64,000 nucleotides of DNA from Duganella margarita. Its GTDB lineage: Bacteria; Pseudomonadota; Gammaproteobacteria; Burkholderiales; Burkholderiaceae_D. The translations under genes were made by a program, and so were the position numbers. The notes under the pieces were generated by a model that was not told the DNA's origin, ran no database searches, and was given only the letters and a program-made list of their open reading frames with translations. Shown here in pieces: positions 52,751-61,996 of the stretch (positions are counted from its first letter, which is position 1; each line of letters opens with the position of its first letter). The stretch covers positions 310,001-374,000 of the forward strand of contig NZ_WWCS01000005.1 of assembly GCF_009857535.1 (NCBI RefSeq), given 5' to 3'.

Positions 52751-55192
52751 TTACAGGGTAATGTCGACGCTGCGGCTGGCGTCTGCGCTGGCCGGCAGGT
52801 CGACGGTGAGCAGCCTGGTCGCCTCGTCCCAGGCGTAGACGGCAATCTTGCCGTCGATGCGCACCGACGATGGCGCGGCCGTGACGTTATGCACGGTCAG
52901 CGCGATGGCGCGTTCCGGACGCTGGTAGTGCTGACCGACTTCCGAGTCCACCCGCAGTGACAGCGCCTTGCCTTGCAGCTTGCTGGCGAAGCGCACCAGT
53001 TCATACTTGCCTTGTTCGTAGGCTTGCGCGGTCAGGCCATCGTCGTCATACAGCTTGCCGCTGCCGGCCGGCGCCGAGGCGTCGTGCCAGTAGTGCAGCT
53101 CCAGCTGACGGGTGTTGTAGTCGCGGGTAGTCTGCACCACTTTCGTCATCGGGATGAAGGCGCCGGCGCGGACGTAGACCGGCACATGGTCCGGCGTCAG
53201 CGCGACCGAGCGCGTGGCGCCGCCGGCCTGCTTCTCGCCGGTGTAGAAATCGAACCACGCGCTGCGCGCCGGGAAGTAGACGTCGGCCCTGGTGGCGCCA
53301 GGCTTCATCACCGGCGAGACCAGGAAGTCCTTGCCCCACAAGTAGGTGGACGACATGGCGCGCACCTTGGCGTTGTCTGGCTCCTCGTACAGCATGGGGC
53401 GCATCAGCGGCAGTCCTTGCTGGTTGTTGTCGAAGCCCAGCGTGTAGTTATACGGCAGCAGGCGGTAACGCAGGCGGATCGCCTCGCGCGCCAGCGCCTT
53501 GGTTTTTGCTTCGCGGTAGATCGGCTCCGACGGCACTTCCTCCTGCGCGTGCGGGCGGAATACCGGCTGGAACACGCCGTATTGCAGCCAGCGCTGATAC
53601 AGCTCGTTGTCCAGCACCGGGTTGGCGAAGCCGCCCAGGTCCGAGTGCATATAACCGACGCCCTGCATCCCCATCTGCAGGGAGATTTCCGGCTGCGATT
53701 GCAGTCCGTCCCAGCCGCGATTGACGTCGCCCGACCACGGCATGATGCCGTAGCGCTGCGTGCCCGAGTAACCGGCGCGCATCAGGATGAACGGCCGCTC
53801 GGCCGGGAAGTCGCGCTGGTAGCCTTCCGCCACCAGCTTTGCCCACTGGTGGCCGTAGATATTGTGCACCTGGTCGGCGCTGCCGGTGGCGTGGCGCGCT
53901 GCGGTCGGATGCACTTCCGGTTCACCGAGGTCGCCCCACACGCCCTTGACGCCTTGCTGGTGCAGGCCTTTGTAGATGTCCCACAGCCAGTCCTTGCCCT
54001 GCGCGCTGAAGATGTCGATCAAGCCGGTGTGGCCGAAGTAGAAGTCGTAGGCCAGCGACTTGCCATCGGCGCCGGTGGCCAGCACTTTTTTGTCCACCGC
54101 CTCCTGCCAGCGGCTGGAGGTATCCAGCACAAACGGTTCGGAGATCAGCACCGTCTGCACGCCCTTGCTCTGGAAGTCGGCGATCATCGCCTGCGGATGG
54201 GGGAAGTTGTCCTTGTCCCAAACCAGGTTGCCCATGGTGCCCTTGATCTCTTTGCCGAACCAGAACAGGTCGAACACGATGGCGTCCAGCGGGATATCGT
54301 CGGCGATGAACTGGTTAACGGTGTCGCGCGCCTGCTGCTCGTTGTGGTAGCCGAAGCGCATGGCGAAGTTACCGAAGGCCCAGCGCGGCGGCAAGGGCTG
54401 CTTGCCGGTCAGGCTGGTGTAGTTGCCCACCACATCGGCCCAGCTGTCGCCGGCGATCACCTGATAGGTCTTGCGGCCGCCGATGGCTTCATAGGTCAGC
54501 GTGTTGTCCTTGCGGCTGTCGAAATCGAGGTAGCCGGTTTGCGGATTGTCGAAGTGGATCGCGTACATCTTGGACGACAGCGCGACCGGCATGGTGTAGC
54601 CCATCAGCTCCGAATGGTCGCCGTAGCCGTAGTGCGCCTTGTTATAGAGTGTGAAGCGGTAGCCGCGACGGTCCATGCCGACCGCGCGCGAGCCGGCGCC
54701 GTACAGCGCTTCGTTCTTATCGAGCGCGAACTCGATGGCTTCCAGCGTGCGCGGCTCGCCCTTGTTGATATCCTTGCTGCCCTTGGCCACATCGTCGGTG
54801 ACGTGGATGTAGCCGCGCTTTTCGGCCACCAGCGGCTTGCCCTTGTAAGCGTAGGCGATCCTGAATGGCGACCTGGTGATGGTGACGCTCAGGCCGGGCG
54901 TGGCGTATTCGATGGCGCCGGCCTTCTGTTTCAGCGTGGTCTTGACGGCGGCCGGCGCCAGCACCACCGCGTGCGAGGCCGGATCGGCGCTTTCGCCCTT
55001 GGGCACGAAAGTGGTTTCGATAATGCCGGCCGAGTAGGGCGTGATCAGGTAGCTGCCGTCGCTGGTGCGGACTTCCAGATGGCCATCGCGCTGGGTGACG
55101 CCGTCGAACTTGCGGTCGGCGTTTTGCGCGTAGGCGGGCAGGCTGGCCAGCAGGGTGGCGGCGGCCAGGGCGGTGAACGGGATGGTTTTCAT
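52751..55192 (-). CDS. GH31 alpha-glucosidase, periplasmic
   Basis: An 813-residue exported glycoside hydrolase that splits alpha-linked glucose (or xylose) from oligosaccharides. It has a signal peptide (ending PAYAQ, about residue 23), an N-terminal beta domain (about 25-230), and a TIM barrel with IPLDAIVFDLFWFG, the nucleophile Asp421 in GVWGDLGEPEVHP, the likely acid/base Asp518 in MHSDLGGFANPV, and ELYQRWLQYGVFQPVFRPHA, followed by beta domains. It is divergent from the sugar MFS-pgm-amylase operon. Specificity for alpha-1,4 versus alpha-1,6 or xylose is not decidable here. Confidence 0.92.
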   Translation of the reverse strand: MKTIPFTALAAATLLASLPAYAQNADRKFDGVTQRDGHLEVRTSDGSYLITPYSAGIIETTFVPKGESADPASHAVVLAPAAVKTTLKQKAGAIEYATPGLSVTITRSPFRIAYAYKGKPLVAEKRGYIHVTDDVAKGSKDINKGEPRTLEAIEFALDKNEALYGAGSRAVGMDRRGYRFTLYNKAHYGYGDHSELMGYTMPVALSSKMYAIHFDNPQTGYLDFDSRKDNTLTYEAIGGRKTYQVIAGDSWADVVGNYTSLTGKQPLPPRWAFGNFAMRFGYHNEQQARDTVNQFIADDIPLDAIVFDLFWFGKEIKGTMGNLVWDKDNFPHPQAMIADFQSKGVQTVLISEPFVLDTSSRWQEAVDKKVLATGADGKSLAYDFYFGHTGLIDIFSAQGKDWLWDIYKGLHQQGVKGVWGDLGEPEVHPTAARHATGSADQVHNIYGHQWAKLVAEGYQRDFPAERPFILMRAGYSGTQRYGIMPWSGDVNRGWDGLQSQPEISLQMGMQGVGYMHSDLGGFANPVLDNELYQRWLQYGVFQPVFRPHAQEEVPSEPIYREAKTKALAREAIRLRYRLLPYNYTLGFDNNQQGLPLMRPMLYEEPDNAKVRAMSSTYLWGKDFLVSPVMKPGATRADVYFPARSAWFDFYTGEKQAGGATRSVALTPDHVPVYVRAGAFIPMTKVVQTTRDYNTRQLELHYWHDASAPAGSGKLYDDDGLTAQAYEQGKYELVRFASKLQGKALSLRVDSEVGQHYQRPERAIALTVHNVTAAPSSVRIDGKIAVYAWDEATRLLTVDLPASADASRSVDITL

Positions 55193-55259
55193 GTACGTGA
55201 GTCTCAGCGCTTGTTGTTTGGCTACATTTGACACCATATCCACCCTACTAAACAAGCAT

Positions 55260-55282
55260 ATTCCCTTCATTTCATTGGGAAT
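55260..55282. promoter_or_regulatory. Inverted repeat in the GH31/MFS divergent region
   Basis: ATTCCC-N11-GGGAAT, ending 9 bases before the -35 of the MFS promoter. It differs from the TGTAGT palindromes of the other glucan promoter, so a second regulator may act here. Confidence 0.5.
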
Positions 55283-55291
55283 TTCTTATGA

Positions 55292-55320
55292 TTGACACGC
55301 CTGGGGTCGCGTGTTATTTT
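55292..55320 (+). promoter_or_regulatory. Promoter of the MFS-pgm-amylase operon
   Basis: -35 TTGACA (55292-55297), exactly 17 bases, -10 TATTTT (55315-55320). The expected transcription start is near 55327, 25 bases before the MFS ATG. Confidence 0.78.
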
Positions 55321-55351
55321 GCTACAAATTTTAAAATTCGGGACGCGCAGC

Positions 55352-56668
55352 ATGCAATCTTCCAGCCACAAGCCCCTCCTGTCATTCTGGCAGCTGTGGA
55401 ACATGAGCCTCGGCTTCTTCGGCATCCAATTCGGCTTTGCGCTGCAAAACGCCAATGTCAGCCGGATTTTCTCCACGCTGGGCGCCAATCCCGACGATTT
55501 ATCCCTGTTCTGGCTGGCGGCGCCGGTGACCGGCCTGCTGGTGCAGCCCATCATCGGCTACCTGAGCGACAACACCTGGCATCCGGTGTGGGGCCGCCGC
55601 CGGCCGTTCTTCTTCATCGGCGCCTTGCTGGCGTCGATCGCGCTGCTGCTGATGCCCAATTCCGCCTCGCTGTGGATGGCGGTGATCGTTTTGTGGCTGC
55701 TGGACGGCGCCATCAACGTCTCGATGGAACCGTTCCGCGCCTTCGTCGGCGACAAGCTGGGACCACGCCAGCAGACCGCCGGCTTCGCGATGCAGACCTT
55801 CTTCATCGGCTGGGGCGCGGTGATCGCCTCGCTGCTGCCGACCATCTTCACCCACCTCGGCGTCAGCAACGACGCCGGCGGCGGCGCGATTCCCGACACC
55901 GTGCGCTACTCGTTCTACGCCGGCGGCGCGGTGTACTTCTGCGCCGTGCTGTGGACCGTGCTGACCGCCAAGGAAACCCCGCCGGCCGACCTGGCCGCGT
56001 TCCGCGCCGAACAGCAGCGCAGCGACGGCCTGGGTCACGCGCTGAAGGAAATCTTCAGCGGCTTCGCCCACATGCCAAAGACCATGGTGCAGCTGGCGGC
56101 CGTCCAGTTCTTCACCTGGATCGGGCTGTTCGCGATGTGGATCTACACCACCAACGCGGTGGCCGAAAACGTGTTCGGCACCACCGACGCGCAATCGGCG
56201 GCGTTCCAGAACGCCGGCAACCACGTGGGCGTGATGTTCGCCGTCTACAGCGGCGTGTCGGCGCTGGCGGCCTTCATCCTGCCGCTGTTCGCGCGCCGCA
56301 CCAGCCGCAAGTTCGTGCACCTGGTGTGCCTGGTCATCGGCGGTGTCAGCCTGTTCAGCATCTACGCCATCCGCGACCTGGACAGCCTGTACTACCCGAT
56401 GATCGGCATCGGCATCGCCTGGGCCTCGATCCTGACCATGCCGTACGCGATCCTGGCCGGCGCGCTGCCGGCCAGCCGCATGGGCTACTACATGGGCGTG
56501 TTCAACTTCTTCATCGTCATCCCGCAGATCGTCAGCGGCCTGCTGCTGGGCTTTGTGACCAAGCACTGGTTCGCCGGCCACACCGTCAAGACGCTGATGC
56601 TGGGCGGCGTGTGCATGGTGGTGGCGGGCGTGCTGACGCTGCTGGTGCGGGACGACGCCGAGCAGTGA
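55352..56668 (+). CDS. Sugar MFS transporter, SLC45/GPH-like
   Basis: A 438-residue inner-membrane symporter with 12 predicted helices. Marks of the disaccharide (sucrose/maltose) group are QLWNMSLGFFGIQFGFALQN, LVQPIIGYLSDNTWHPVWGR, RRRPFFFIGA and LDGAINVSMEPFRAFVGDKL. Such proteins bring maltose or glucose-type sugars in with protons. Start MQSSSHKPLL is taken because it follows the promoter at proper distance; the longer frame begins inside the -35. It is first in the operon with pgm and the amylase. Confidence 0.9.
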   Translation: MQSSSHKPLLSFWQLWNMSLGFFGIQFGFALQNANVSRIFSTLGANPDDLSLFWLAAPVTGLLVQPIIGYLSDNTWHPVWGRRRPFFFIGALLASIALLLMPNSASLWMAVIVLWLLDGAINVSMEPFRAFVGDKLGPRQQTAGFAMQTFFIGWGAVIASLLPTIFTHLGVSNDAGGGAIPDTVRYSFYAGGAVYFCAVLWTVLTAKETPPADLAAFRAEQQRSDGLGHALKEIFSGFAHMPKTMVQLAAVQFFTWIGLFAMWIYTTNAVAENVFGTTDAQSAAFQNAGNHVGVMFAVYSGVSALAAFILPLFARRTSRKFVHLVCLVIGGVSLFSIYAIRDLDSLYYPMIGIGIAWASILTMPYAILAGALPASRMGYYMGVFNFFIVIPQIVSGLLLGFVTKHWFAGHTVKTLMLGGVCMVVAGVLTLLVRDDAEQ

Positions 56669-56675
56669 TGTAATA

Positions 56676-56690
56676 TTGTCCGCGAGACAA
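56676..56690. other. Inverted repeat before pgm
   Basis: TTGTC-N5-GACAA lies 7 bases after the MFS stop and 78 bases before the pgm start. It could be an operator or a processing hairpin; the remaining intergenic bases show only the ribosome-binding site (GGAG). Confidence 0.35.
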
Positions 56691-56726
56691 GTTAGTTGTG
56701 CGACGCGATTTTGCCGGAACAGGTAA

Positions 56727-58400
<1,674 letters not shown>

Positions 58401-58418
58401 ACCATAAAGGACGACAGC

Positions 58419-60095
58419 ATGAAATTGACAACCATCGCACTCTCCCTGGCACTGGGCCTCAGCGCCGTGGCCACCGCCGCGCCGGCCCCGGCAGCCGCCA
58501 AGCCAAAGCCATTCCTGTGGGAGAATGCGACCGTCTATTTCCTGCTGACCGACCGTTTCAACAACGCCTTCACCGGCAACGACCTGGCCTACGACCGCCA
58601 GAAGGATGCGGCGCCGCTGCGCGGCTACATGGGCGGCGACCTGGCTGGCGTGATCAACAAGATCAACGACGGCTACTTCGACAGCCTGGGCGTCAACGCC
58701 ATCTGGATCACGCCGCCGGTGGAACAGATCCACGCCGGCACCGACGAAGGCACCGGCAAGTCCTATGCCTTCCATGGCTACTGGGCCTCCGACTTCACGG
58801 CAATCGACGCCAACCTCGGCACCGAAAACGACTTCCGCAACCTGGTCGACGCGGCGCACGCGCACGGCATCCGCGTGCTGCTGGACGTGGTGATGAACCA
58901 CACCGGCCCAGTGACGGAAGAGGATCCGGTGTGGCCGAGCGACTGGGTGCGCACCGCGCCGCAGTGCACCTACAAGAACGCCAAGACCACCATCGAATGC
59001 ACGCTGGTGAAAAACCTGCCGGACTTCCTGACCGAGAGCGACACGCCGGTCGAGCTGCCGGAACGGCTGGCCGCCAAGTGGCAGCGCGAGGGCCGCTTCG
59101 AGGAAGAGATCAAGAGCCTGAACGAATTCTTCGCCCGCACCGGCTACCCGCGCGCGCCGCGCTACTACCTGATCAAATGGCACACCGACTGGATCCGCAA
59201 GTACGGCGTGGACGGCTTCCGCGCCGACACCGTCAAGCATGTCGAGGCCAAGGTGTGGAAGGAGCTGCAGAAGGAAGCCGCGCTGGCGTTCGAGGACTGG
59301 AAGAAGGCCAACCCGGAGAAGAAGCTGGGCGACGACAAGTTCTATACGACGGCGGAAGTCTACAACTACAAGATCAGCGACGGCCTGTATCACGACCTGG
59401 GCGCCGGCCAGAGCGTCAACTACTACCAGGCCAACTTCAACAGCATGATCAACTTCGGGCTGGTGAAGGATGCGGAGCAGGATTACCAAACGCTGTTCAG
59501 CAGCTATTCCACCGCGCTGCACGGCGGCCGCCTGAACGGCTACTCGGTGCTGAACTATCTCGACTCGCACGACGACGGTGCGCCGTTCGACCCGGCGCGC
59601 AAAAAGCCGTTCGAGAGCGCCACCAAGCTGCTGCTGGCGCCCGGCGCGGCGCAGATCTACTACGGCGACGAAACCGCGCGCAAACTGGATGTGGCGGAAG
59701 CCACCGGCGACGCCAAGCTGCGCTCCTTCATGAACTGGAACGAGCTGGCGCAGAACACTGAGCGCGATGGCTACAAGGTGGCCGAGGTGCGCGCCCACTG
59801 GGCCAAACTGGGCCTGTTCCGCAAGGCCCACGTGGCGGTCGGCGCCGGCGTGCACCAGCAGCTGCAAGCCAAGCCTTACGTTTTCAAACGCACCTACGAC
59901 AAGGATGGCGTGCGTGACAAGGTGGTGGTGGCGCTGGACCTGCCGACCAACAAATCGACCAGCATCAACCTGCATGGCGTATTCGCCAACGGCCAGCGGG
60001 TCAAGGACTACTACTCCGGCAAGAGCGCCGTGGTGGCCGGCGGCAGCGTCAATTTCGGCACCCGCAATGCGCTGGTGCTGGTCGGTCAGGAGTAG
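58419..60095 (+). CDS. GH13 alpha-amylase, exported
   Basis: A 558-residue alpha-glucan hydrolase with a signal peptide (residues 1-20, ending ATAA). The catalytic triad is nucleophile Asp270 (GVDGFRADTVKHVEA), acid/base Glu313 (YTTAEVYNY) and Asp385 (LDSHDDG). The region I motif is LLDVVMNHTG. AAGGA precedes the start. The protein has no carbohydrate-binding extension. It probably acts on maltodextrins in the periplasm or outside the cell. Its stop overlaps the convergent GAF-GGDEF-EAL gene by 10 bases. Confidence 0.94.
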   Translation: MKLTTIALSLALGLSAVATAAPAPAAAKPKPFLWENATVYFLLTDRFNNAFTGNDLAYDRQKDAAPLRGYMGGDLAGVINKINDGYFDSLGVNAIWITPPVEQIHAGTDEGTGKSYAFHGYWASDFTAIDANLGTENDFRNLVDAAHAHGIRVLLDVVMNHTGPVTEEDPVWPSDWVRTAPQCTYKNAKTTIECTLVKNLPDFLTESDTPVELPERLAAKWQREGRFEEEIKSLNEFFARTGYPRAPRYYLIKWHTDWIRKYGVDGFRADTVKHVEAKVWKELQKEAALAFEDWKKANPEKKLGDDKFYTTAEVYNYKISDGLYHDLGAGQSVNYYQANFNSMINFGLVKDAEQDYQTLFSSYSTALHGGRLNGYSVLNYLDSHDDGAPFDPARKKPFESATKLLLAPGAAQIYYGDETARKLDVAEATGDAKLRSFMNWNELAQNTERDGYKVAEVRAHWAKLGLFRKAHVAVGAGVHQQLQAKPYVFKRTYDKDGVRDKVVVALDLPTNKSTSINLHGVFANGQRVKDYYSGKSAVVAGGSVNFGTRNALVLVGQE

Positions 60096-61840
60096 GCGTA
60101 GCCGGCGAAGGACTCCGCCTCCAGCGGCTTGGCGAACAGATAGCCCTGGGCCTCCTCGCAGCCGGCGCGGCGCAGGAAATCCAGCACCGCCGCGCTCTCC
60201 ACCCCTTCGGCCACCACGCGGTGGCCCAGGTCCTGCGACAGCGTGATCATCGCCGTCACCAGCGCCTGCTGGCGCTTGTCGTCGGCCAGGTCGCGGATGA
60301 AGGACTGGTCGATTTTCACCACATCGGCCGGCATGGTCTGCAAGTACGACAGGCTGCTGTAGCCGGTGCCGAAATCGTCAATCGCCAGACCGACGCCCAG
60401 CGCGGCGATCTGGGTCAGCGTGGCGTGCGCCTTCAGCGGCTGCTCCATGATGGCGCTCTCGGTGATTTCCAGTTCCAGACAGGCGGCCGGCAACTGGCAG
60501 CGCGCCAGGCCGGCCGCCACGCTGGCGGCGAACGCCGGTTCGAGCAGGTTGGCCGCCGACACATTGACCGACACCTGCACCGCGAGCCCGCGCGCGCGCC
60601 AGGCCTGCTGCTGGCGCAGCGCCGCGTCCAGCACCCATGCGGTGGTCGCCTGCGCCAGCTCCGAGCGTTCGATGATGGGAATGAATTCCGCCGGCCCGAT
60701 GGCGCCCAGCTCCGGGTGGTGCCAGCGCAGCAACGCTTCGGCGCCGACGCAGCGGCCGCTGGCGACGTCGATGCGCGGCTGGTACACCAGGCGCAGCTGG
60801 TCGTCGCTGTCCAGCGCTGCGACGAAATCGTTGAGCAGGCGGAAGCGGCGCTGGTACAGCGCGTCCTCCACCTGCGAGTAGACGGCGACGTGGGTCGGGC
60901 TGTCGATGGCGTCGTGGGCGGCGCTTTGCGCCTTGCGCAGCACCATCATGCTGTCGGCGCGGCCGATCTCGAACGGCACCACGCCGGCCGACGGCGTGGC
61001 CATATGGCGCGCCTTGGCGATGAACAGCGCATCCTGCATCCTGGCCTCCACCACCGGCACGATCGACTCCAGCGTGGCGCCGGGCGGCGACAGCAGCATG
61101 AACTGCGCGGTCGCCACATGGTAAATCCGGCGGCTGGCGCCGATTTCGGCGCGCAGCCAGCGCGCCGCCTCGGTCACCAGTTCGTCCAGATAGGAGGATT
61201 TCATGGCGCGGGTGGCGTGTACCACCTGTTCCGGCGTGGCCAGGTTGACCAGCACCGCCACGCGCTGCTCGCCATCGGCGCTGTCGAGTTCCAGGTCGGC
61301 GAAGTCCTCGATGAACTGGTGACGGTTGGGCAGGCCGCTGACGGCGTCGATGCGGCCCAGCGCGTGCTGCAGCTCGATCTGCGCCATCACCATGCCGGCC
61401 AGGTCGCACAGCGCGGTCAGCTCTTCGGGCGTGGTGTCACGCGGTTCGGTACCCAGCACGCACATGGCGCCCAGGCAGTGGCCATCGTTGGTGGTCAGCG
61501 GCGCGCCGGCGTAGTAGCGGATGCCGCTGGCGGCCAGCGGGCTGTCGCGATAAAAGTCGTCGGTCAGCAGGTCGGGAATCACCAGCACGTCACTGCTGTC
61601 GGCCACCTGGCCGCACGGCGCGCGCAGGCGCGGAATGCTGGTGTGCTCGACCCCGACGCGTGACTTGAACCACTGGCGGTCGGCGTCGGTCAGCGAGATG
61701 GCGGCGATCGGCAGCTTGAAGACGCTGGCGGCCATGCGCGTGATGCGGTCAAAGGCCTCGCCGGGCGGCGTGTCCAGCAGATTAAGTTTGTGCAGCGCGT
61801 CGAGGCGGCGCGCCTCGGTGAGTTCGCGGGAGATCATCAT
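60086..61840 (-). CDS. GAF-GGDEF-EAL c-di-GMP phosphodiesterase with decayed GGDEF
   Basis: A 584-residue cytoplasmic protein. Residues about 25-165 are a GAF domain (FDRITRMAASVFKLPIAAIS, GAPLTTNDGHCLGAMCVLG). The GGDEF domain (about 170-325) keeps SGLPNRHQF but has ATAQF where GGDEF should be, so it cannot make c-di-GMP. The EAL domain (about 335-580) is intact: GAEALLRWHHPELG, VSVNVSAANL, LEITESAIME, IDDFGTGYSSLSYL, KIDQSF, AEGVE and EEAQGYLFAKPL. It should therefore degrade c-di-GMP under control of GAF ligand binding. Start is MMISREL; the ribosome-binding site is weak. Confidence 0.9.
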   Translation of the reverse strand: MMISRELTEARRLDALHKLNLLDTPPGEAFDRITRMAASVFKLPIAAISLTDADRQWFKSRVGVEHTSIPRLRAPCGQVADSSDVLVIPDLLTDDFYRDSPLAASGIRYYAGAPLTTNDGHCLGAMCVLGTEPRDTTPEELTALCDLAGMVMAQIELQHALGRIDAVSGLPNRHQFIEDFADLELDSADGEQRVAVLVNLATPEQVVHATRAMKSSYLDELVTEAARWLRAEIGASRRIYHVATAQFMLLSPPGATLESIVPVVEARMQDALFIAKARHMATPSAGVVPFEIGRADSMMVLRKAQSAAHDAIDSPTHVAVYSQVEDALYQRRFRLLNDFVAALDSDDQLRLVYQPRIDVASGRCVGAEALLRWHHPELGAIGPAEFIPIIERSELAQATTAWVLDAALRQQQAWRARGLAVQVSVNVSAANLLEPAFAASVAAGLARCQLPAACLELEITESAIMEQPLKAHATLTQIAALGVGLAIDDFGTGYSSLSYLQTMPADVVKIDQSFIRDLADDKRQQALVTAMITLSQDLGHRVVAEGVESAAVLDFLRRAGCEEAQGYLFAKPLEAESFAGYAYS

Positions 61841-61922
61841 GGGCAAATCCGTAAAGCCGGTCGGTAGCAATGCGGGGCGGGGCACAGGCGAAGAAAGCGG
61901 GAGCGGGGCAGGGCTCGGGATG

Positions 61923-61946
61923 GCGGAAATATAACTATATTTCCGC
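61923..61946. other. Perfect 11-bp inverted repeat
   Basis: GCGGAAATATA, two bases, TATATTTCCGC. It lies 83 bases upstream of the GAF-GGDEF-EAL start and 51 bases after the GH92 stop (both - strand). No T-run follows on either strand, so an operator is more likely than a terminator. Confidence 0.55.
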
Positions 61947-61952
61947 ATGGAA

Positions 61953-61962
61953 ACCATATGGT
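61953..61962. promoter_or_regulatory. Palindrome ACCATATGGT
   Basis: A perfect 10-base palindrome six bases to the right of the 24-base inverted repeat. It is short enough to be chance, but the two together make the gap between the GH92 and phosphodiesterase genes look like a control region. Confidence 0.3.
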
Positions 61963-61996
61963 ATCACGATTCAGCCTGCGCCGCCGGTAGCGTTTT

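Noticed and set aside
52973..55231. A 752-codon + strand frame opposite the GH31 gene
   Set aside because: Antisense shadow of a gene with intact catalytic residues.
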